Shown: positions 47,003 through 58,536 of the stretch, one piece after another | How positions within the stretch are numbered: position 1 is the stretch's first letter | How the letters are laid out: every line of letters starts with the position of its first letter | NCBI GenBank assembly: GCA_029747015.1 | Contig: JAKOGI010000144.1 | Span: 703,001 to 767,000, forward strand | Reading direction: 5' to 3' | Source: Carnegiea gigantea | Taxonomy: Eukaryota > Streptophyta > Magnoliopsida > Caryophyllales > Cactaceae | Length of the DNA: 64,000 nucleotides | The notes under the pieces: generated by a model | What the model was told of the DNA's origin: nothing | Database searches by the model: none | What the model saw: the letters and a program-made list of their open reading frames with translations, nothing else | Made by a program: the position numbers and the translations under genes

Positions 47003-49644
47003 CGGAAATTGTAGGGCTTGGATTTTATTTCATTGTTTTTTCCGCCGAGCTGGGTTAGAGGACTCGTAATTTGTCATAGCCATGACCCATTTTATATTTC
47101 CTTTGCTTTCTTTTTTTTAAACTGTATTTAGTTTTAATGGGGGATTTTTTTTGGGGGGGGGGGGGGGGGATAGAGTTTTAATGGATTTTTGAGAAAATCG
47201 GCCAAGATTTTATGTCAATCACAAGTATTTTTTTTATAAACAAAAAATCTCCAAAAAAACTTTATTCGAAATTTTCAATTATTAATATGTACACAATAAT
47301 TTTGATTATAAGTTTAGGAAGAAAAGTTTCATTTTCACTTACAATTTAAGCTATAAAAGGATCAAAACATCATTACTTTAAATTTTTTCACTTCGGACTA
47401 ATTATGATTTTAGTACAGTATAAACGGGGAAAAAACTTCAAAACTAGATATCGTATCCTTATACTTGTTTTGGTTATTCCACACACTTCGCATGTTGCAA
47501 AGTATTTGATTGTAGGATCCTCAAATTTGCGTAGCATTGCAAGTACAAAATGCCCTATCCCGTTAAATTTCAAGCCCGGTATTGGGACCAATATTCTTAA
47601 TACATTCGACCATAAATCCATAAATCCTACTCAATGTTTTATATCCAAATTTATTCAAATTTTGCAACTAGATTAGGTATCTTATAATCAAATTCAAACT
47701 TGGGGGAGACGAGATGGTTGTAATCAACAACCAAAATATTTGTTGTTGAAACTGGAACAGTGAAGTACAATTTGAGATGTCGGCTTTGTTTCAAGTTTAT
47801 TGAGGATCAATTTAGGGTAGCTAACGATTGCTTTATCTCACTTTTCTATTTTTCTCCATTACGATCTTGAAGTTTTTTGGCCACCAATGACCACCATAAT
47901 GGTCGATGTATCTTAAGTTGAAGGTAGGTAGGTTTACTGAGTCAGTGACGATGAATGGAATATGAGAGTGGAGTGAATTGTCGTGAAAATTCTTGTAAAA
48001 TCTTTTTTTCCCCGCTATTGTGTTAGGCTACCATCTTCTTAATTTAGAATGTATGGAAAAAAATATGTATATATGATATGAACTCAGTGTATAATTTATT
48101 AATTTGGCGATAGAAGTGTCGGTGCAAATAAAATGATGAATCTAGCAAACATTAGTTCGGTATTCAATTTCTATGTTTTAGCAATGGAACCATGATAATA
48201 GATTTTTTTTTTACTTGAGATAGACGGAAGTTATAAAATTCAGTATGACTGGTTTCTCAAAATCAACATTTACTAAGCCATAAAACAAGCTTTTGACATT
48301 GAATTTATTTAGATGGCCGGACTTCACTAAAATAAGAGTTACTAATAAAAACAATCAAGCACATACTCTTGAGTAAACACTTGAATTTAAAAAGGAACTT
48401 AACATTGCGTCACTAAAGAAGGTATATCATTGATAAAAATTAGGCAGTAATAACTTAAAAGAAGAAAGTCATATTCATAAAGTAACATATAACTCCACAT
48501 ACATATTTTTCTAAGCACAATTTTAGACATTTGAGTTTGTAAATACTATGTAGTACTTCGTTATTTTATATAGGGTTTAAGTTAAGACATCGAAAGGTAT
48601 GGATTTATCATTTTCAACTTATCATAAGTAACTTATTGTTGATCAATACTAATAAGCATTGATAAGTATTAATGCGTGCTGATGGTTGTTGATCATGGTT
48701 AAAATTATGAGTAAAAAATATGACTAAATGTTGGTGAGTGTTGAACAAAATTTATTATTATTGATTAGTGTTAAATATTAATGATAAACACTTATGACAA
48801 GTTAAAAAGAACATGCTCATATATATAAATGTGTTGATGTTGAAACATTAAACCATCATATGTGTCTACAAATAAAAGATAAAAAGCATAAACATGGAAC
48901 AATGACAAAGGTGGGCATCCCCGTAAGAGCATTTGAACTCAAGTATGAATATAAAACACAATAACACTTTGTTTCCCCTTAATTAAACTTTGAACAGCAA
49001 AGTATTATTTATTTATCGATACTTTTCTAATCTCATGTGAATCACATGATTCAAACCTTTTTTTGGGGGGGAAAAAGTTTCAATGAGAATATTTTACAAT
49101 TATTCTTTTTTTAATTTAAATGTGACTATCTTAGTGTCGATCGTTACTTTATTTCCAAGAGTCATAATCTAACGCATGAGATACACCCACAATTTCAAGA
49201 AGAAAAAAAATAATATCCACAATCTATGTAATTAGAGACTTCGATCAAATGGATCATCCCTTTTTGACTTTGTAAATTGAAGTTTTAATCATTATGGTAC
49301 TAGAAACCTAACGTTTATAACCCTTCCCCCCCCCCCCCCGAAAAAGGCCCACAGAATTTGAAACCCAAAATAATAACATTAGGTAAGATATCTATTACAT
49401 AAATATGTGAATATCCCTTTTTTTTGTTTGAGGTTGAGGAGACATATAAAATAGGAAGAATCACATAAAAAATTAGTGTAAAATTTGGATAGTAAGATGA
49501 AGATTACCAATATACACAGTAATATAAAAGCAAATTTACCAATCGGTAATTTTTGCAACTTTTTTTAATAAATTTTTGTAAATTATATAGGTATCAGCTA
49601 TTGTAAAAATAATGGATAAAAATTTTACGAATTACTATCCAAAA
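47003..49644. other. Intergenic, AT-rich, upstream of RRF
   Basis: The RRF promoter should lie at the left end. There are homopolymer junctions (T-run then a G-run of about 17 near 47146-47169; a C-run near 49326) and one MITE-like element. No gene is recognised. Confidence 0.5.
48611..48808. mobile_element. Small MITE-like element, about 198 bp
   Basis: The left end TTTTCAACTTATCATAAGT and the reversed right end TTTTTAACTTGTCATAAGT match at about 17 of 19 positions. The interior is AT-rich, with further partial palindromes (TTGATCAATACT, AAATATTAATG). No target-site duplication is clear. Confidence 0.5.
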
Positions 49645-49943
49645 TGTAGGAAGAAATAGGACTAATCTGAATGCGGAAGTATACTGTCGTTAATAGTCCA
49701 CAATAATATAAGAATACCAAGTGGCTACTAGAGTCGCTTTAATGTGCCACATCCTAAACCCAGGAGCCCGACGGATGGTGGCTCGACTGTGAGAGAGAAT
49801 TATGAAAATATGAGAGATGTAATATCAGTGTGTCAATTACTAACCCCTTAAGCACCCCTTATATAGTTTGGGGTGTGGCTAGCGTTGTTGCCCTAGGTAA
49901 CATAAGTGACCGTTAGGCCTAAACCTATTAGGCTTGACTAACA
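49645..49943 (-). repeat. 3' LTR of the copia element
   Basis: On the minus strand it begins TGTTAGTCAAGCC and ends in TACA. It is 299 bp, the same length as its partner, with TG...CA ends on both strands. Confidence 0.92.
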
Positions 49944-49957
49944 GCTCCCACTCGGCC
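49944..49957 (-). promoter_or_regulatory. Polypurine tract of the copia element
   Basis: The minus-strand sequence GGCCGAGTGGGAGC directly precedes the 3' LTR. GAGTGGGAG-type tracts are usual for plant copia elements, where they prime plus-strand DNA synthesis. Confidence 0.7.
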
Positions 49958-50163
49958 ACTTAGGCTGTAAAACACGTGTTCTCCATGTACCACAACTTCT
50001 CACGCTTCATATCAGGAATAGGACGTGCGATCAAAAATAACAAGTAGTATTATATTAAGTTACCATCCAACTAACATAACACCTTCAAGAAATGCGATAC
50101 CCTAAAACCACCCCACTGCATCACCAGTGGCATTTCAATTCCCTCATGCCTGATATATCATAT

Positions 50164-50668
50164 GATTATGTTCTCAACATAATCGCCCGGGTTGATATGG
50201 TGATGGTGGATCGATTTTTCCTTAAACACTTATGAAATTTCATCTTAGCTTAAATGCTTTCCTAACGTGTTCTCGCTGAACCGTATACATCGTGGTTCTT
50301 GAGAATCACATTAAGGTAGCATCATTAAGTTTCGACTTAATATCATAGCTTTAAGTCAAAGGGTTATCGTCCATAGGGTCACACAGTAACAAGTGATAGG
50401 GAATTCAATTGGCACCTCACATATGGGTCGTCTTATAAGCACACACAGTATGAGATGTGTGTCATGGCATAGGTCCCACTTAGCTGAGTTCGTCACTCTT
50501 TATGCCATATGAATCGTCAGTCTAGATTTTCACCCAAAAATCTAACTTGAGCCACTAGATCAACATACTAAATGTTGATCTTGACACTCAAGATTCGGCT
50601 TTTAAGACTTCAATATGAGAACTTATTCCATACTCAAGTCCCTCGAGTCTCATCTTAGTCTCACTAAG
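50164..50668. repeat. Palindrome-rich stretch near the 3' LTR
   Basis: Compact inverted repeats include 50164-50184 (GATTATGTT, 3-nt loop, exact 9-bp arms), 50292-50309 (arms GTGGTTCT/AGAATCAC, one mismatch), 50324-50341 (ATTAAG, 6-nt loop), 50524-50543 (AGATTTT, 6-nt loop), 50557-50581 (AGATCAACAT, loop ACTAA, exact 10-bp arms) and 50654-50668 (CTTAG, loop TCTCA). It lies downstream of the RNase H relic in element sense and has no frame. Confidence 0.65.
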
Positions 50669-50969
50669 GCGACTATATTCATTCTACTCATACACTTCCA
50701 GTGTGAGTAATCAATATTGCACACCTAGTGCCAATGTGATTCAGTCTCATCCTACCCGCTACTCAAGCGTCATGGTGATTGCCTGTGTGACTAGGCCAAT
50801 CAGAAGCCCGTGACATTTCAATATGCCCAGCGTGCAACAATTAGTTGTGAGCATTTTGCCCATTTGCAAAAGAAACATGTTCATCACGTAATAGGACACG
50901 TCTAACTGCCAAACCTTATGAATTCCAAGACCCAACCAATGAGCTTTGAACGTACCATTAGGAATGGCT

Positions 50970-51350
50970 TTAGTTAAGGGAACATATCACCTTGTTAGTG
51001 TATATATACCTAATGGCAATGCTTTTTGTCTCTATGGTACAAGACACACAATCTACTTCCATAGCTAACATTGTTGTACAGCTTTGCTTCTTTGCACACC
51101 ATGACATGGCTCTCCCACTCAGGTTAAAGGCATGTCCTGAGGTTGATTTAGACTCATCCAAGTCACTACCCCAATCAATATTTGAGTATCCTCTCAACTC
51201 GAGGCCTCCTCCTTGATAGCAAAAGACAGAGTTATCAATACCACGAAGGTAGCGCTTGATTCTCTTGACGACTTGCCAACCAGTAAGTTTTGGGTTACTT
51301 CGATAACGACTTATCAAACTAACTGCAAAGTAATGTCGGATCATGTACAT
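50970..51350 (-). pseudogene. Copia RNase H / end of pol, broken
   Basis: The minus frame contains VVKRIKRYLRGIDNSVFCY, LRGYSNIDWGSDLDESKSTS and GRAMSWCAKKQSC. These correspond to the copia RNase H hallmark (usually YSDADWAGD...RRSTSGY and SWKSKKQ). The first catalytic Asp is Asn here. The frame closes on stops and nothing larger can be joined, so the enzyme is dead. Confidence 0.8.
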
Positions 51351-53487
51351 AACATGGCTTACAATAAGCTTACTATGATACCAAGGTTATGGACTTTTGT
51401 TCATTATCTCTATTTTGTCATATGTTTTGGAGCATTGAGCAAGACTCAAGGTTGAACCCTTCTCAACTGGAGTATCTATGGGTTAGGAATTATAAACCCA
51501 AAATCGTTCCAAGACACTTTGATGCATGCTTCTTGGGACGGTTTTGGATTATTTCCACTTCTAGGATATACCTAGTTTCACCCGTGTTCTTTGTCTCAAA
51601 GACATAGAATGACTACCTTTTAGTAGTTTTAATCATCACCAAGTTGTTCCTAGTCAACAGTATATCATCAAGTGAGGAACGTAATACCCATGTTGATCTT
51701 TCGACATATACAATGGTATTCTGAAACCATAGAAAAGTCAAAATGACTTTATGGAATCTAGAGTACTAAAAACTGGAAGATTGCTTAAGATCACATATGG
51801 ACCTTTTAAGACAACACACATTGTCCTCTTATCCCTTTGATACAAAATCAATGGGTTAGTCCATATGAATCTCTTTCTCAAGATCACCATTGAGAAAAAC
51901 AATCTTTACTCAATTTCGAACTCAAAGTCCGAATGGGAAACCAAGGTTAGGAGTATCCGGGCCTGAACTTATCAATTGAACTATCCATACGATATTTTAT
52001 CTTGAAGACTTACATCGGAGTGGAGTTTCAACGAGTTCTCAAGCCTTGTCAGTGAGTCCATCTCATCCCTTATGACATCTAGTCACTTTTTGTGATTTAG
52101 TTGGGCCAACCGCCTCTTGATAAGAGGTAGATCCCTAATCTTCCGATGGAGTGCATAAGAATATTTCTTTTTCGATTTAAAAAATCATCGAGGAATTTTT
52201 TCATGCTTAGTCCTTGAGATCCTGAGACCTTCATTATTTGTCTGCCTAGGTGAGAAATTCCTCCTCCTTTCTCTAAGAGGTATGGGACCAGGAGTTTCTC
52301 TCCCTTTCTCTAAGAGGTGTGGAACCCTGATTATAAAGAGAAGATTACTCCCACTATCCATTGGAGGTGGGATCCTGAACATGAGGACTAACTACATGTT
52401 CAGAAATAACTCTTCTCAACAATTGGAGATTGAGGACGAATCTCATTCTCCTTGACAGACAAACCTTCACTATTCTAATCAAGTAAGAAATGTGTACCAT
52501 CCTCGGTGACTTAGTGAGAATTCAAATCCTCCTCCTCACCGAGAGATGGTTGAAGGTGTTGTTGTAACGCATACAAAATGAGGTTCTTTTTAAATTTCAC
52601 GAAATGCTAGGGAACTCATCCTTAAGAAAATCGACACTGTGGGATTCTGTTTCACGAAGAAAATATTCATGATCTCGATTGGTTCGAAGAGTTTTAATAT
52701 TTCGTCCCAATTGAGTCCTACTACCGTTATAAAGTATATGAACACATCAAGTACTTAGTAACGATGAGATAATAGGTACATATACCTATACCATGAATAT
52801 ACGTAGCTCCATGACATGCTTTCATATTCATCGACCCACAGATGTCTAAAGTGAGCGAACGCTAAGGGATTTGATAGACTCGAAAACTTACAAAAAGATT
52901 TCCTATTGCTTTACGAGCTAGGCATAACTCACATTTTGCACCTTAAGCCTAGTGAATTGGTCTTACAAGGCCATCTTTAGCTAGTTAACTCTATCTTGAC
53001 CCTTATGGTCAAAATGAGCACGTCTAAAACAGATTCAAAAAAGAGATAAGGATGGAAGATGTTCTATTTCGTCCATTGAAAACACCTTTCAATGTGACAT
53101 GGCCAAACAGATCACCATGCCATATGATGTCTAAGACATCTAGACGAAAATTAAAGAAAACTAATCTTAGGAACAGAAGACACGAGGAAACATCGCACCC
53201 CAGGTGCATAGAGAGCATCGGGAAGAGACAACGTAGTCCCTTCAAGGAGCCTCGAATGATTTGTCCTTAATTCAAGGACATCTTTTCCATTGTCGTTACC
53301 TAAAACGACGATTTATGAATCTACCGTATAGTGGTGAAAGTTCACAAAAATCAACTCGTTCCCGAACTATGTGCTTGGTTCCTCCCGTATCTGTAATCCA
53401 CTAAGGATCACAGCTAGTAACAAATGTTTGGGAGCGCACACATTATCCAGGAGGGGCTGTGGAAGGAGGTACCTTAATCAACTTAGG

Positions 53488-53529
53488 ACAATCCTAAGCA
53501 TAATATGCCTAATTTTCACAATCATAGCA
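53488..53529 (-). pseudogene. Relic of the copia gag zinc knuckle
   Basis: Minus-strand codons read C-Y-D-C, then E-N-stop-A-Y-Y-A-stop-D-C. The spacing fits a CX2CX4HX4C knuckle in which the His became Tyr and two codons became stops. This fixes the gag position inside the element. Confidence 0.6.
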
Positions 53530-53917
53530 CTCACACGTGCTATATGCTTATCTTTATTTCCTTAGCCCTTTTCCCTTTCGCAATACCAATCTCAGGTCCA
53601 GAACCTTTTGAGGGAATGGATCCGGACGAACCTGATGCTAAGCTAATCCCACGCGTACTCAATAGTGGGATGACTTTCAATTCCCCAACTAGATCGACAT
53701 TGATGCAATACGACAAAGTATAACATCTTGATCGAGCTATTCTCGAACCACTTTTGGTATGTTTTTTAAGTTTTCTAGATACTGTTCATTAACAGTACCA
53801 TCTTTGGCATCCTATAAGACCTAGAACCTAATGAGTGTCCTAACATTGCACGTTCATTCAGAAGAAACTGAATCCTCTGACATTATGTATCATAGTCAGT
53901 GCTATCAAGGTCTTTTA

Positions 53918-55231
53918 TTGGTAAACAAATTACCAACCTTATTACCATATCTAAAAGGTATATATTCTGTAAAGGGGACATTAGGCATATTTTCAAATAA
54001 ATAAATTATCAAAAACTCCATTATCCATGTCATATGATCGAAAATTTCGCTAAACTCATAATCATCTCATGCAAGCATGAATTAGAAGTTTTTATAACTT
54101 ATATATCACAATTTTCCATAAAACAAAATTTATGGAGAATATTATGGTTAAACTAATTAACGTTTTAGAAATATCACGAAGATATCCAACTTTATGTAAA
54201 CCAAATTTATATAAAGTTATCTCATTATATATAACTACTAATATGTCATTTAGAACTCTATCAATAACATACCAAACATAAAATTCAAATTATTATATAA
54301 AACGCATTTATATAATAAAATGAATCTATAATGCGAAACATATTCGAAATATAACATGTTATGAAAGAAGTTCATAAAAGGCTCAAATAGCATTATATAA
54401 AACACATTTATATAATTATATATAAAATGAAACTAATTCAAATGTTATTCGCAAATTATAAAACACATTTATAATGTTACGAATTTGAATTTCATGAAAC
54501 CAATTCATAAAATACCGCTAAATTTCATAATTAGCAGGTAATATGAAACGAATCCACATTTATTAGTTTGGGCAATGATACAAAATGCTAAAACAATCAG
54601 CAAATTTACTACAACTCATGTAATTCGTATATATATAAAACACATTTGTATAATACTACAAATTGATGATTCACATGAAACATATCCATGCAATCGAACG
54701 CAACATAATTTGTAACACGAAATATATCCAAATATTAATCGCAATTAATTATATATAGAACAAATTTATATAACATTAAAGTTTGGATGAAACGAATTCA
54801 TAGTAAGACTCGCAGATTATATAAAACGTATTCATATAATATTACAAACTTAAAATTTATGAAACAAATCCATAAATAGATCAAATACCTTACATACCCA
54901 AATAATAACATGAGATAACTACAAGAGTGACAGAACAATGAACTGATTCATAATTGCTCATATTTTGTATTAAATCATGAAATATATTCATGTGACGGGA
55001 TATTTTATAAAACATCTTTATATAATGTAACTTATGAAAAATATTCATTTATCGTCCAAGGGGATCTTTATATCACATAGATATTTATTGAGTTCGAGTA
55101 AAACAAATTTACGTCATACACACTAATCATATATATGAAATTAATTCATATAATTTCAACCCAATTGATCGATAACAAGTTACTCGGCATGAAAATTTCA
55201 AGTCGACACATATATAAAACGAATTTATATA
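53918..55231. repeat. Array of more than 20 small palindromes with a common ACNNA spacer
   Basis: Each unit is arm, 5-nt spacer, complementary arm. Examples: 53918-53936 (TTGGTAA, spacer ACAAA), 54147-54161 (GTTAA, ACTAA), 54188-54218 (AACTTTATGTAAA, CCAAA, 12 of 13 paired), 54291-54317 (TATTATATAAA, ACGCA, 11 bp), 54334-54346 (CGAA, ACATA), 54359-54377 (TTATGAA, AGAAG), 54392-54416 (ATTATATAAA, ACACA, 10 bp), 54455-54475 (ATTATAAA, ACACA), 54494-54508 (ATGAA, ACCAA), 54674-54690 (CATGAA, ACATA), 54787-54801 (ATGAA, ACGAA), 54976-54992 (CATGAA, ATATA), 55098-55112 (GTAAA, ACAAA), 55132-55152 (TATATGAA, ATTAA) and 55211-55231 (TATATAAA, ACGAA). It lies in the leader or start of gag of the copia element. 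No coding frame is supported. Confidence 0.88.
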
Positions 55232-55499
55232 CGACATTAAACATATCAATGTTTTGTAATGAATTCACACATTCAGGATTAAAACTAATTCGAAACCTTA
55301 ATTCAACGAATGAATTAAATGCATGAAACTTTATCAACTTGAATATCATTATAATTCAATTAAAAATCATGCCATGATTAATAATCTTAATAATTGAGTT
55401 AAAACCCAATAATAATAATCGAAAAATAATCTGGTCCAAAACACAAAAAAAACGACCCAACATAAAATTTTGAAAGGCCCCAAAAAAAAGGACCCAACC

Positions 55500-56390
55500 A
55501 AAAAAAAATTGAAAGGGCCCGGAGCTTTATGACTTGAGTGTCACTGCCCCCCCCAAACCCTTAAACCGAAATCAAAACTTGATGTAGCTACTTTAGTCCC
55601 TCTCTCTCTTGCTGTTCCTCTGCCTGAATTCTCTCTCCATTCTCTTCGACCTCGCTGCCCATCTCTGGCTCTCTGTTTCTGGAACTCTCTCGACGCCATG
55701 GTCAGGAGCATGAAGCTCCTTTCTGGGCAATGGTCGCCGTGAACACGGCAGCCACCACCACCGTTGTCGATTTTCCAAAAATACCCAAATGATGCAACAA
55801 ACTACCACCGACCTCGTTGAGCCTTGATCTACGCTAAACCGACGAGAACTAAGGGTTCTGTGATGTAGATCGGCCTAATTTGAGCATGAGGAAGACGTCC
55901 ACGCGCCAAACGCGCCACTGAGGCGGTGGCGCGTGGTCCTTAGGCGCCTCCTAAATCGGTGTTTTTCGACTTCTTTTTCTCAAGGTTGCGTAGATCGGCG
56001 ATGGGAAGGGGCTATGGGAGGAAGAAGATCGTGAAATGACCTTCGTTGGCGGTGCGTGACGGTCACGTGCTACCCCTCCACGGTGTTTTCTGATGGGTAT
56101 GGTTCGAGCTCCTCCCTGTTTTTTTTTTTTAATTATTAGGTTGGGATTATGTCGACGGTGGTTGGCGAGGGCCATTGAGGCCCCGTAGAGCCCACCGCCA
56201 CCGCGACCACAAAGGCGCCATGCGGTGGTTGACGACTGGGCGGTGGACCACTAAGGTCCATGCTGCCGCTTTTCTAGGGTTAGGGTTTCGTGGCAGAGGA
56301 ACGGTTAGGGCTAGGGTTTCGGGAAGAGAGGCTCTTAGGTTTAGGGTTCTTGGTTCTCAACCAATTTTATTCTATTTGGACTTACCGTGA
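55500..56390 (-). other. GC-rich leader segment of the copia element, possibly captured host DNA
   Basis: The segment is far richer in G+C than the AT-rich array beside it. It includes a hairpin with arms CCACGCGCC/GGCGCGTGG (55897-55935). It also has three telo-box words on the minus strand (AACCCTAAACC, AAACCCTAGCCC, AAACCCTAACCC; 56275-56350). Downstream in the same sense is a small open frame starting MDLSGPPPSRQPPHG. Telo-boxes and CT-rich leaders are typical of plant housekeeping-gene 5' ends, so a captured fragment is plausible but unproven. Confidence 0.45.
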
Positions 56391-56812
56391 TTAAGGAAAG
56401 CATATCATGCTACTGATTTGGTAACTGAACACAGTTTTGAACATGGTAAGATAATGCTCAAAAACAATTAATGGAATCTATCACGATTTCAAAATTTTGG
56501 ACTAGAGCATGCGTGTTTACGATTTTGATTTATCATAATTGCGCTCAGCAATATAAAGGAACATGCTTTCAATGACAACTTTTTTGGGCATACGAAGTCT
56601 ATCAAACAGAGCATTCATGTATAACGGCGACCAAAAATTCAATCTGAATGGTTCTAGGCATCATAATAACATAAGCATGCTTCTGATTTTAGTACGTAGT
56701 TTGCATAATCACAAAAAATTAAGCAAATTGAGCGAATAAAGGAGCATGCTTTTAATGAGTCAGTTTTAGCAGATTTGATAATCTTTCAGTCGGGACTAAT
56801 CCGAACAGTTTA
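56391..56812 (-). other. Distal leader of the copia element with short repeated words
   Basis: Variants of AGGAACATGCTTTCAATGA occur at about 56558 and 56742, with related GCATGCTTCTGATTT and CATGCTACTGATTTGG. No open frame is supported. This is untranslated leader just downstream of the primer-binding site. Confidence 0.5.
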
Positions 56813-56826
56813 GGCTCTGATACCAC
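56813..56826 (-). promoter_or_regulatory. Primer-binding site (initiator-Met tRNA type)
   Basis: The minus-strand TGGTATCAGAGCC lies one base inside the 5' LTR. This is the complement of the 3' end of plant initiator-Met tRNA, the usual primer of copia elements. It sets the element's orientation. Confidence 0.9.
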
Positions 56827-57125
56827 TGTAGGAAGAAATAGGACTAATCTGAATGCGGAAGTATACTGTCGGTAATAGTTCATGATAATATAAAAACACC
56901 AAGCGGCTACTAGAGTCGCTTTAATGTGCCACGTCCTAAACCCAAGAGCCCGACGGATGGTGGCTCGGCTGTGAGAGAAAATTAGGAGAATATGAGAGAT
57001 GTAATATCAGTGTGTCAATTACTAACCCCCTAAGCACCCCTTATATAGTTTGGGATGTGGCTAGGGTTGTTGCCCTAGGCAACATAAGTGACTGTGGGGC
57101 CTAAACCTATTAGGCCCGACCAACA
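56827..57125 (-). repeat. 5' LTR of the copia element
   Basis: It is 299 bp; on the minus strand it begins TGTTGGTCGGGCC. It contains AACTATATAAGGGG (plus strand CCCCTTATATAGTT at about 57037-57050), a good TATA-box candidate for the element promoter. Confidence 0.92.
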
Positions 57126-57130
57126 GAAAA

Positions 57131-58536
57131 CATTATTTTGAATAATGTACATATCAACCGTTTTGTCTCTCATGTAAAAAAAAAAAGAAGAAGAAGTTAT
57201 TGCAAATTATCATCAAATTGCTTTTTGCAACTCATTAGTCATTACACACTTCAAAAAATTACTGTAAAAGAAGCAAATATCTTGATGCTGAAATTGAAAT
57301 TATGCACTTCGTTTGGAAACAAAATATGTACTTCGAACTTGACACGGTGAGCAACGATGCAATCTTTTCATATCTTTCTTTTCAAAAAGCCCCAGATGAT
57401 TAAGATTTGGGGTCGTTGATTTCAATTTGTGGGTCAAAGGCCGACTGCCCAAAATTCTATCCACAAAATGAGAAAACTAACAGAAAGGGGACATCATCCC
57501 CCTCTGCTGCTTTGTACATACAGTGTTTGAAAATGAGAAGTGTCTCAGTCAAGGCAGCTGCTGACAAACTTTGAAATTGCATTGCATTCTTATTTGTTGG
57601 GCAGAAGACCACACGCATAGGCCATACTAGGGTTGAATTTTCTGGGGTGAAACTAAAATAAACATTACTTTTGGCGCGTTCTATACTGGGTTCTCAAGTG
57701 GGATTTGGGGTCGATGAAGAACCCTTTTTTGTTTTCACTCACATTTGAGATCAACTACCCTCAGAATACCACCTTCCATGCTGTTGTCTGGTTTTCTCTC
57801 TCTTTCCATTTGGTGCAGTCATTAACTAATTATCTGAGGTAATGCATTCTTAATCATGAATCTAATGGGATTTTGGCAGATGGGTTTTACTTATGTTGGT
57901 TTTTTTTTTTTTTAATTTAAACTTTATGAAGTGATGGTTGATGGGTTTTGCTTTTAATGTGATTTTTGTTGATTATTCTTGAGGTGAAGGTTTTTTTTTT
58001 TTTTTAATTTGTTCCTGTTAATTTTGAGTTCGAGAACGGTGTTGTGTTGTGAATTTTTTAGCTCTTTGGTGGTGCTATGTCATTTTCAGAAGTAATCACG
58101 GAGGAGTTATTTGGAAGATTTAACTTTGATTTTGTCCTTTGAAGTCTGAATTCCGGGCTTTACTTTTTGTTTGATAGTCGATCTGTCGCTTGGAAATCCT
58201 TTGATGGCTTTAAGCCACAAGGGGTTTTGCAGTTGACTTTTGCATGATAGCAAATGTACGGTTAATATCCCATGTTAGTAAGATATTCATGCGGCCATCC
58301 ATTGTGACTATCGTCTTCTTTTCTATGCAATGAAGTTATTTTGCAGTCCTCCATTCCCTCCTTATTGGCTAATTTTAGTGTTGGTTTTGTGCAGTGGCTT
58401 GGGGAATTGGGCTTGGATAATTTTGGTAGCATAGTGAAGAGTATGGATGCTTTGAAGATTGTATGACAAAAGTGAGCCTCAAAAAGAACTGAGCGGGGGA
58501 ATATTTGGCAGCCGCCATTAATTTTGCTTGGATATA
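57131..58536 (+). other. Upstream flank and probable 5' UTR of the PSI-like gene
   Basis: No protein is recognised. A leader intron is plausible: a donor-like GAGGTAATG at about 57837 and an acceptor TTGTGCAG at about 58395, with a CT-rich leader (CTCTCTCTTTCC) before it. Poly-T runs lie near 57900 and 57990. Confidence 0.4.

Larger units (their letters stand above)
49645..57125 (-). mobile_element. Ty1/copia-type LTR retrotransposon, decayed, 7.48 kb
   Basis: Two 299-bp LTRs bound the element. Five-base flanks CAAAA (49640-49644) and GAAAA (57126-57130) agree at four of five positions, as for an old target-site duplication. The primer-binding site matching initiator-Met tRNA lies inside the right LTR and the polypurine tract inside the left one, so it reads on the minus strand. 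In order it holds a very long leader (about 56.8 to 54 kb), a gag zinc-knuckle relic, unrecognisable mid-pol, and a copia-like RNase H. All coding parts have stops. The LTRs differ at about 23 of 299 positions by eye, mostly transitions, so the insertion is not recent. Confidence 0.9.

Noticed and set aside
53900..55300. CRISPR-like array
   Set aside because: The units vary in sequence and spacing and have no constant repeat or unique spacers; the context is a plant retroelement.
56275..56350. Interstitial telomere array
   Set aside because: Only isolated telo-box words with different spacers, not a tandem array.
56813..56826. tRNA-Met gene fragment
   Set aside because: Only 13 bases match, exactly at the primer-binding position beside an LTR.
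58528..58536. Earlier start for the PSI-like protein (MDI...)
   Set aside because: The codon is TTG; the ATG at 58537 gives the MG-C lipid-anchor motif typical of the family.
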